Source of the DNA: Treponema sp.
GTDB lineage: Bacteria; Spirochaetota; Spirochaetia; Treponematales; Breznakiellaceae
Length of the DNA: 10,031 nt
NCBI GenBank assembly: GCA_031254795.1
Contig: JAIRTS010000168.1
Location: 1-10,031 of the forward strand
Direction: 5' to 3'
Shown here piece by piece: positions 4,488 through 10,031 of the stretch; position 1 is the stretch's first letter, and each line of letters starts with the position of its first letter. The position numbers and the translations under genes are program-made. A model generated the notes under the pieces. The model was not told the DNA's origin. It searched no databases and worked only from the letters and a program-made list of their open reading frames with translations.

Positions 4488-6506
4488 CTACTCCAAGTAC
4501 AGCGTAATGACATCCCCATGCACAAGCTGGGTTCCTGGAAAAGGAGTCTGTGTTTTCACGTGTCCATTGCCTTCCAAATGAATGATATAGCCGGAATCCG
4601 CCTCAAACAAGGGGAGGAGGCTCAATTTTGAGTAACCCCTCAAATCGGGCATGACGTCAACAAGGGGCGGAAGGGGAGCTTCTTCCTCAAAGTACACGGT
4701 GCCGGATTGCAATTCAACCGGATTCTTCCCCCGGCGCAGTTTCAAATAGTCGGCGAGGGATTCCGCCGCTTTTCTGATGGGGATGGTCGCGATGCGTCCG
4801 CCGAGGTAGGACTCGCCCTGCGGTTTCACGATCACCACGTAGAGGATGAGTTTGGGATCGTCGGCCGGGAATATCGCCATGCAGCTTGCGATAAAATCCG
4901 TTTCCGAGTACGTCCCGCTTTCCGCGACCTGGGCGGTTCCGGTCTTGACTGCCATTGGAATGTCGCCGATGGCTGCCCTCCAGCCGGTTCCGTCAATCGC
5001 GGCGGTGGCGCGCATATACTGCAAGAGGCTCGCCGCAGTCCGCTCGCTCATCACCCGCTTGGGCGGAGAGGGTTCAGCGGGATAAGGCGTTTCGGCGCCG
5101 TCCGGCGCGGTGAGCTTTAGCGCCAGTTTGGGCTGAACCAGTAGTCCCTGATTCGCGATGGCGCTCGCCGCCTGGAGCATTTGCAGCATGGTCACCGATA
5201 TGCCTTGCCCAATGGCAAGCGTGGGTTTGAAACGTCTGTTGTTTTCCTCTCTGAAAATCCCCGCCGATTCGCTTGGGCTGCCGGAGCCGATCCGTTGCCC
5301 GAAGCCGAAGGTATAGATTTTATCGTAAAAAACCTCGCTTTCTATGCGTTCGGAGGCTAAACTGACGCCCACATTGCACGAGAGGGCGATGATTCGCTCG
5401 GCGTTCACGACACCGTGAACGCCAAGATCCGTGATGGCCGGATTTATGCGGGTATAACGCCCGGTACAGACAAACGTGGAGTCTCCGGTGATCGCGCCGG
5501 TGTCCAAGAGCGCCGCGACCGAAAATATTTTGAACACCGATCCGGGCTCATAGGTGTAGAGCGCGGGTTGATACCGCCATGTCGCGCCCGGATAGGCGTT
5601 GTAGTTGTTCGGATCAAAACTGGGCAGTGACGCGGAGCCGAGGATTTCTCCGGTGCGTGGATCCATCGCGGTGAGCATGACGGACTGGGCTTTGTTCTCA
5701 ACAAGCGCCTCCTCCGCTATCTGCTCCAAAAAGTGCTGGATATTCACATCAATGGAAAGCGTCAACTGCTTGCCGTTTTCCATTGATGTTGGCCTAAGCT
5801 CGGACTCAAAAGCCCATTCAATGCCTTCCTTCCCGTCATTGTCCCTGCCGACCATGCCGATGATTTGGCTCGCCAATTTCTTTTCGGGATACACCCTGCC
5901 GGACATTATGTCGACTCTCACATGCTCAAGATTTATCCTGTTTGCAAACGCGGCTTTTTCGGCGTCCTCCACAGCCTTTCTTGCCGCGCTGTCGCCGCCG
6001 TACATAACGGTGATGCGCTCATAGTCGCTCTCATCCAGCGCTCCCGCCTTCGCCGCCCTGATTTTATTCGTGACAGTCTCGTCAAGGTTCCTTTTCAGCG
6101 TCACATGATCCGTAGGCGTCGTCGTTATAATGGTTAAAATCTCATTGGGCGACATGGAAAGAAGCGGAGAGAGTTTTTCGCTGATGTCGCGGCATATCTC
6201 CATGTCAAGCTCGCCCGTACTCTTCACGCTGATTTCGGATTTTTTGAGGCTCACGATCCCTAATTTCGTTTCAACGGCCAAAAGGCGTCCGTTCCGGTCG
6301 ACAATGGCGCCCCGCTCCGTTGCCGCGGCGCGGGTGTCGCCGGACGACGCTTCATTCCTTCTTGCGAGATCGGGATCGAGCATGAGCATACCATACCTCG
6401 CTATAACCATCCCCGCGAAGATCACAAAAAAAGTGATGTACACAAAAAAGCGGCCGCGATACATGTCCTTGCGGGCGTTGTAATAATCACCGTTCATTTT
6501 ATCCAT
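4488..6506 (-). CDS. ftsI: Class B penicillin-binding protein (FtsI/SpoVD-like transpeptidase) with C-terminal PASTA domain
   Basis: This 672-residue membrane-anchored transpeptidase would cross-link peptidoglycan, probably at the septum together with FtsW. A single transmembrane segment is at about 20-43. The dimerisation domain begins with RGAIVDRNGRLLA (65-77). The transpeptidase domain shows SVFK with the nucleophile Ser323 and Lys326, SCN at 376-378 and KTGTAQ at 521-526. A PASTA-like domain follows at about 613-672 (VDVMPDLRGYSKL ... HGDVITLYLE). The single PASTA and domain order favour FtsI/SpoVD over the elongation PBP2 (MrdA), but no ftsW, mraY or mur gene is adjacent to confirm it. 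ATG at 6506 has AGGA 8 bases upstream and lies inside the end of lepB (13-base overlap), which implies translational coupling. Confidence 0.92.
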   Translation of the reverse strand: MDKMNGDYYNARKDMYRGRFFVYITFFVIFAGMVIARYGMLMLDPDLARRNEASSGDTRAAATERGAIVDRNGRLLAVETKLGIVSLKKSEISVKSTGELDMEICRDISEKLSPLLSMSPNEILTIITTTPTDHVTLKRNLDETVTNKIRAAKAGALDESDYERITVMYGGDSAARKAVEDAEKAAFANRINLEHVRVDIMSGRVYPEKKLASQIIGMVGRDNDGKEGIEWAFESELRPTSMENGKQLTLSIDVNIQHFLEQIAEEALVENKAQSVMLTAMDPRTGEILGSASLPSFDPNNYNAYPGATWRYQPALYTYEPGSVFKIFSVAALLDTGAITGDSTFVCTGRYTRINPAITDLGVHGVVNAERIIALSCNVGVSLASERIESEVFYDKIYTFGFGQRIGSGSPSESAGIFREENNRRFKPTLAIGQGISVTMLQMLQAASAIANQGLLVQPKLALKLTAPDGAETPYPAEPSPPKRVMSERTAASLLQYMRATAAIDGTGWRAAIGDIPMAVKTGTAQVAESGTYSETDFIASCMAIFPADDPKLILYVVIVKPQGESYLGGRIATIPIRKAAESLADYLKLRRGKNPVELQSGTVYFEEEAPLPPLVDVMPDLRGYSKLSLLPLFEADSGYIIHLEGNGHVKTQTPFPGTQLVHGDVITLYLE

Positions 6507-6901
6507 AGCGCTTTTCCTATAATATGGTCTATTGGCACGGGCCCATAGGACGCCGAGTCAAGAGAGACGGTCGAATTGTCGCCCCTCGCGATGAATTCGC
6601 GCCGCCCGGTGATTCCCGCGCAGCGCTTTACAGCCGTTACGCCCGAAGGCGTCCAAAAAACAACCACATCGCCTATCACAGGCTCAGCCCACCGCACCAG
6701 GTATTTTTCCGACCACGGCATCCGCAAGCCGTACGAAAGTTTTCCTATCACAAGCACGGCGCCGGGCTGTATGGCCGGCGCCATTGAGTTTCCCTGGGCG
6801 ATCACAACATCAAGAAAACAGGCTTTCACAAAAAGCGCCGTAACCAACGCCGCCAAAACAGCCTGCGGGGTTTTTAGAGGCTCAGTCCTTTCCATGAACA
6901 T
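6494..6901 (-). CDS. lepB: Signal peptidase I (S26 family), compact
   Basis: This membrane serine protease removes signal peptides from exported proteins. The N-terminal membrane segment is at about 14-35. The catalytic Ser39 is in QGNSMAPAI and the general-base Lys92 in AVKRCAG. The last conserved box is RGDNSTVSLDSASYGPV (106-122), typical of bacterial LepB. At 135 residues (133 from the second Met) it is short for the family, lacking the large insert of enterobacterial LepB, but all catalytic boxes are present. Two starts are possible: ATG 6901, which lies inside a palindrome, and ATG 6895 (MERTEP). Neither has a clear Shine-Dalgarno sequence; I favour 6895 but list the longer form. It is the first gene of the operon lepB-PBP-Maf and is divergent from the LysM/M23 gene. 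Confidence 0.92.
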   Translation of the reverse strand: MFMERTEPLKTPQAVLAALVTALFVKACFLDVVIAQGNSMAPAIQPGAVLVIGKLSYGLRMPWSEKYLVRWAEPVIGDVVVFWTPSGVTAVKRCAGITGRREFIARGDNSTVSLDSASYGPVPIDHIIGKALWIK

Positions 6902-6913
6902 TATGATAATGTT
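6897..6913. promoter_or_regulatory. 17-base palindrome AACATTATGATAATGTT, possible operator
   Basis: Perfect 8-1-8 inverted repeat centred on 6905, in the gap between divergent lepB and the LysM/M23 gene, overlapping the upstream lepB start codon. The size and AT-rich 7-1-7 core resemble operators of Fur/PerR-type dimeric repressors, although the half-sites are arranged ATTAT-N-ATAAT rather than the Fur order. A binding protein cannot be named from sequence. Confidence 0.45.
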
Positions 6914-6921
6914 TTTTTTTT
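6912..6921 (+). repeat. T10 homopolymer in the divergent promoter region
   Basis: Ten T residues sit next to the palindrome and between the two divergent genes. Such tracts can bend DNA or vary in length by slippage and so change promoter spacing. Nothing in the window shows that this happens here. Confidence 0.5.
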
Positions 6922-6942
6922 ATTTTGTCGATAATACGAACA

Positions 6943-8217
6943 ATGAGTGATGATATTCTCTCCCAGCAGTACATTGATGGACGCCGGTATTCCTCTCCGA
7001 TGCTCGAAAAAATGGGCGGGCATCTGCTGGTGTATGATCCGAGAAAAAATTACTCAACGCAGTCCCCTTCGCTTCCTGTGGTTTCCAAGCCCAAACAGAA
7101 TTACGAGGGCGATGGGAAGTCAGGCGGGAGATCCAGAGCGTCCCGCGCCTATGCCAGTCCTCAACCTGTAGAACAGCGGCAAAAAACACTAAGAACTGCG
7201 GCTCGTCCTAAAATCACGCCGCAACGCTCAAGCGAACCTCGGGAACGCGCTTCGGGGAAAAAAGAAAAAGCCGCGCTGAATGCGACTGTTTTGCTCTACA
7301 TGCTCATCATTGTAACGGCACTGTTCGTCGCCTTTCTCGCGCTGAATTGGCAGACGCAGCCCAGAGCGACGCTGGATATTGTCCCCGGTCCTGACCGCAG
7401 TATCGAAACCTACCTCGCGGAATACGCAGGATTAGGAGCTGAGGAAGAGTTTGTCGATCCCGAATTTCCCCTTGAAATAACCCAGGTTTTCTCGATCAAG
7501 CCGTATACGGTTGTACGAGGCGATACGGTGTCGGGCATTGCGAACCAGTTCAAACTTTCAATGGACGCTGTTATTGCGTTGAACGGCATTTCCAACGCGA
7601 GGATGTTGCAGGAGGGGAAAGTTCTGAAAATTCCCAACATGGACGGCATCCCCTACACCGTGCAGGCGGGAGACACGTATCAAAAAATCGCGGATAATTT
7701 CAACGCGCCGCTTACTGTCATTCTTGACGCAAACGATATTCAGAATGACATCATGAATCCCGGGGACACGCTTTTTATTCCGGGCGCGCGCATGAGAAGC
7801 GATGATCTGAAGCTGGCGCTTGGCGATTATTTTATGTGGCCGCTTAAAGACCGAGCCATCACTTCCCCCTATGGCTGGAGACGGGATCCGTTTACCGGCA
7901 TCGGTGGACGGGTGCATGAAGGGATAGATTTTTCCGCCAAAACCGGAACAACGATCAGAGCGGCCATGGACGGCAAGATTACGAAACTCGGCTACAACGC
8001 GGTGTATGGCAGATACATCATCATATCCCACGCAAACGGGTTTGAAACCCTGTACGGCCATTTGAACGTTTATTCGGTCAAAGAAGGCGCGTTTGTGTAC
8101 CAAGGAACCAAAATCGCCGAATCCGGCGGAACAGGTCATGTCACCGGTCCTCATCTCCATTTCGGCCTATACAAAAATGGAAAATCCGTCGACCCTCTTG
8201 ATTATTTGGCAAAATGA
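6943..8217 (+). CDS. Membrane-anchored LysM/M23 peptidase-domain protein
   Basis: The protein (424 residues from ATG 6943) has a long basic cytoplasmic N-terminus, one transmembrane helix at about 114-135, LysM1 at about 186-231 (YTVVRGDTVSGIANQFKLS), LysM2 at about 237-281 (YTVQAGDTYQKIADNF), and an M23/LytM domain at about 305-418. LysM domains bind glycan; M23 enzymes cut peptidoglycan cross-bridges. The zinc ligands look complete: His325 and Asp329 in HEGIDF, and His406 in PHLHFG, with the helper His373 in YGHL. It may therefore be an active endopeptidase rather than an EnvC/NlpD-type activator. The start is ATG 6943; an in-frame TTG at 6925 would add six residues. No Shine-Dalgarno is visible, and GATAAT at 6930-6935 lies so close that a leaderless transcript is conceivable. 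The N-terminal anchor with a 110-residue cytoplasmic tail is unusual for secreted M23 proteins. Confidence 0.93.
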   Translation: MSDDILSQQYIDGRRYSSPMLEKMGGHLLVYDPRKNYSTQSPSLPVVSKPKQNYEGDGKSGGRSRASRAYASPQPVEQRQKTLRTAARPKITPQRSSEPRERASGKKEKAALNATVLLYMLIIVTALFVAFLALNWQTQPRATLDIVPGPDRSIETYLAEYAGLGAEEEFVDPEFPLEITQVFSIKPYTVVRGDTVSGIANQFKLSMDAVIALNGISNARMLQEGKVLKIPNMDGIPYTVQAGDTYQKIADNFNAPLTVILDANDIQNDIMNPGDTLFIPGARMRSDDLKLALGDYFMWPLKDRAITSPYGWRRDPFTGIGGRVHEGIDFSAKTGTTIRAAMDGKITKLGYNAVYGRYIIISHANGFETLYGHLNVYSVKEGAFVYQGTKIAESGGTGHVTGPHLHFGLYKNGKSVDPLDYLAK

Positions 8218-8223
8218 GTTATA

Positions 8224-9084
8224 TTGAATCCTGTGAAACGTTCTTTCTTTATCATGGCGATATGTTTGACAGACGCTTTGCTCTTTGCCCAGAACAATAA
8301 TTTCAAGCAAGGTGAATTGTTGTTCCTGCAAAACAAACCGGAAGAAGCCCTCGCCTACTTGGAGGCGGCGGCCGCCGCTCCCGACGCGCCATTGCAGGCG
8401 CATCTTTACCTTGGCATGGCGTATCAGCAACTCAACCGTCTTGACGAGGCGGTCGCCGTTTACACCAAAATCTTGCCCGACGCAGGAGACAGCGCGGCGC
8501 TTGTCGCATACAGTTTGGGAAACGTGTGCTACGGCAAGGGGGATTTTGCCGTCGCTGAAACTTATTACACACGGGCGATAGATGAGGACGCCTCCTTTGC
8601 GCCGGCTTATTTGAATCGCGCAAACGCGCGGCTCCAAACCGGCGAGGTCGATCTGGCGGTCACGGATTATACGTATTACCTTGTTCTGGATTTCGACTCT
8701 CCCCAGCGAAGCCAAATTGAAGCGGTGTTGGCGGTTATTCAAAAAGCCGAGGACGAAGCGACGGCTGAAAGGCGGCGCGAAGCCGAAGAGGAAGCCGCCG
8801 CTCTTGCCAAAACGCAAGAATGGGAAAGACAGGCGATAGCGAGCATGCCGGCAATACACGCGGCGTTGCAAAGTATGGAAGACATCGCGGCGGCAATGAA
8901 GGCGGAAGACGAAGCGGCGGCGCAGGCGGAAGCCCGGTCCGCCGTCGCGGACAATGGCGCGGGCGGCGCCTTTGACGACGCCCCCTCGTCCGATCTGGCT
9001 GACGCGGGAATGGACGCCCCGCCGGTGGATGAGATTGAACCGGATGCGTCTGAAAATAGTGAAACCCCGCTTAAGGAGGAATAA
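8224..9084 (+). CDS. Secreted or periplasmic TPR-repeat protein
   Basis: The protein (286 residues from TTG 8224) has a likely signal sequence (KRSFFIMAICLTDALLFAQ), then about four tetratricopeptide repeats at 24-54, 57-87, 93-124 and 126-158, a charged Glu/Ala/Arg-rich helix at about 170-245 predicted as coiled coil, and an acidic Asp/Glu-rich tail. TPR proteins act as scaffolds; the partner is not known, but position directly after a LysM/M23 protein suggests a cell-envelope role. The start is uncertain: TTG 8224 is 6 bases past the previous stop, GTG 8233 would begin directly at MKRSFF, and ATG 8254 would shorten the signal. No lipobox cysteine is seen. It lies in the same transcription unit as the flanking genes. 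Confidence 0.85.
   Translation: MNPVKRSFFIMAICLTDALLFAQNNNFKQGELLFLQNKPEEALAYLEAAAAAPDAPLQAHLYLGMAYQQLNRLDEAVAVYTKILPDAGDSAALVAYSLGNVCYGKGDFAVAETYYTRAIDEDASFAPAYLNRANARLQTGEVDLAVTDYTYYLVLDFDSPQRSQIEAVLAVIQKAEDEATAERRREAEEEAAALAKTQEWERQAIASMPAIHAALQSMEDIAAAMKAEDEAAAQAEARSAVADNGAGGAFDDAPSSDLADAGMDAPPVDEIEPDASENSETPLKEE
9073..9080 (+). promoter_or_regulatory. Strong ribosome binding site that fixes a TTG start
   Basis: AAGGAGGA lies inside the last codons of the TPR gene and 9 bases before TTG 9090. It is the best Shine-Dalgarno in the right half and decides the unusual start of the permease gene. Confidence 0.75.
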
Positions 9085-9089
9085 GCGAT

Positions 9090-10031
9090 TTGGAAACCGT
9101 CCCTCAAAAACGTGTTCAAAACTACGTATTCGGCGCAATACTCATTCTGCTATTTTTGCTCGTCGCCAGAGTGTTCGCGCCTTTTTTCTCGGTCTTGCTC
9201 TGGTCGATATTGCTGTACATCCTGTTGAGCCCCCTGTATAGACGGATTGCCAAAAAATTCGATACGGCTACACTAAAGGGAAAAATCCTTCAAAGCCTAT
9301 GCGCGGGTGTTTTTGCGCTCGGCACGCTGACGCTCATTTTGCTTCCCCTCTCATTTATGGCTTTTCAGTTTCTCAAACAAATTATAGAGCTAATCCGTTA
9401 CATTCAGAATGTGTTCTATGCGCGACCCGACATTGTCCATGAGATTTTCGAATCAATCGCCGGGCTTATTTCAGACATAAGCGCGGATCAGTTCCATATC
9501 AGCACTGACGAAATTCAAGGCAGGGTTTTGCAATTCCTGAGCTCCGGCTTGCAGGTCGCGATGCAGTTCAGCAGCAACCTGGCGAAAAATATCAGTTCGT
9601 TTCTTCTCAATATGGCAATGATGCTTTTCTGTCTATACTTCTTTTATGTTGACGGCCATACGCTTGCGACATTATTGAAACACACCATCCCCATACGAAA
9701 AGAATATATGGAAACCCTGTCCTCGAAATTCTCCGAAATTACCAAAAATCTTGTCATGGGCTACATCGCGGTCGCCGTTATACAGAGCGTCGCCGCAGGC
9801 GTCATATTCACGATTTTCAAGATACAGGGCGCTCTGGTTTTCGCCACTCTGGTTTTTGTCTGTTCCTTTATTCCTCTGGTGGGGTGCAGCCTTGTCTGGT
9901 GGCCGCTCGGCATCCTCATCCTCCTGAGCGGAGACATCGTACAGGGCGTCGCCTTTATTCTTTCGTCTATGGTGTTCATTTCGACCATAGACAACTTTCT
10001 GCGCCCCATCTTTTTACAGGACAGAATAAAG
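9090..10031 (+). CDS. AI-2E family transporter (UPF0118 permease), partial at right edge
   Basis: The first 314 residues are present, open to the last base; family members are about 340-400 residues. The family is named for the E. coli TqsA autoinducer-2 exporter, but members also include Na+/H+ antiporters, so the substrate is unknown. Hydrophobic segments lie at about 12-32, 34-50, 66-90, 168-187, 223-243, 247-268, 270-281 and 285-300, with a soluble amphipathic stretch between 100 and 165, the usual layout. The conserved SFIPLVG...WWPLG block (259-274) and DNFLRP (301-306) are diagnostic. The start is TTG 9090 (METVPQKRV), chosen because of the strong upstream AAGGAGGA; no ATG gives a full first helix. 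It begins 5 bases after the TPR gene stop. Confidence 0.93.
   Translation, partial: METVPQKRVQNYVFGAILILLFLLVARVFAPFFSVLLWSILLYILLSPLYRRIAKKFDTATLKGKILQSLCAGVFALGTLTLILLPLSFMAFQFLKQIIELIRYIQNVFYARPDIVHEIFESIAGLISDISADQFHISTDEIQGRVLQFLSSGLQVAMQFSSNLAKNISSFLLNMAMMLFCLYFFYVDGHTLATLLKHTIPIRKEYMETLSSKFSEITKNLVMGYIAVAVIQSVAAGVIFTIFKIQGALVFATLVFVCSFIPLVGCSLVWWPLGILILLSGDIVQGVAFILSSMVFISTIDNFLRPIFLQDRIK

Noticed and set aside
8167..9138. 323-codon minus-strand ORF rich in Arg, Phe and Gly
   Set aside because: It is the mirror of the GC-biased TPR gene; the plus strand shows signal peptide and TPR repeats, and the minus frame has no recognisable domain.

Overview
The window reads as spirochaete DNA, most likely a Treponema-like bacterium of the termite-gut or rumen type with moderate GC. 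This is inferred from the mix of a Maf/DUF115 glycosyltransferase-like gene, a compact signal peptidase I, a one-PASTA class B penicillin-binding protein, a LysM/M23 protein, and the remains of a diversity-generating retroelement (DGR). It falls into two halves of very different character.

The left part (about 1-2600) is a graveyard of mobile and accessory elements. In order: a frameshifted IS200/IS605 TnpA gene on the minus strand, running off the left edge, with a GC-rich hairpin at its end; a DGR accessory gene (avd) that has lost its N-terminus where the IS200 element ends; the DGR template repeat (TR), still well preserved; a structured TR-RT spacer with two good hairpins; a DGR reverse transcriptase broken by a one-base frameshift and then cut off before its catalytic motif; the 3' end of an IS3-family element fused to the RT and ending in a recognisable terminal inverted repeat; and, directly abutting that end, an Rpn-type (PD-(D/E)XK, transposase_31-like) gene on the minus strand with three single-base frameshifts. 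The DGR has the classic avd-TR-RT order, but its variable-repeat target gene is not in the window.

A roughly 260-base intergenic stretch (2593-2856) with three short AGGC/GCCT hairpins separates this from intact housekeeping genes. On the minus strand lepB, a class B PBP (FtsI/SpoVD-like) and a Maf/DUF115 gene form a tight operon: a 13-base overlap, then a gap of about 5 bases. Divergently on the plus strand run a membrane-anchored LysM/M23 endopeptidase-like protein, a secreted TPR protein and an AI-2E family permease that continues past the right edge. The two units share an intergenic region of about 40-50 bases carrying a 17-base palindrome and a T10 run. Together the right half serves the cell envelope: secretion, septal or wall peptidoglycan synthesis and remodelling, and probably surface or flagellin glycosylation.

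No complete new system is visible. The most interesting content is the disrupted DGR with an intact orphan template and structured spacer RNA.
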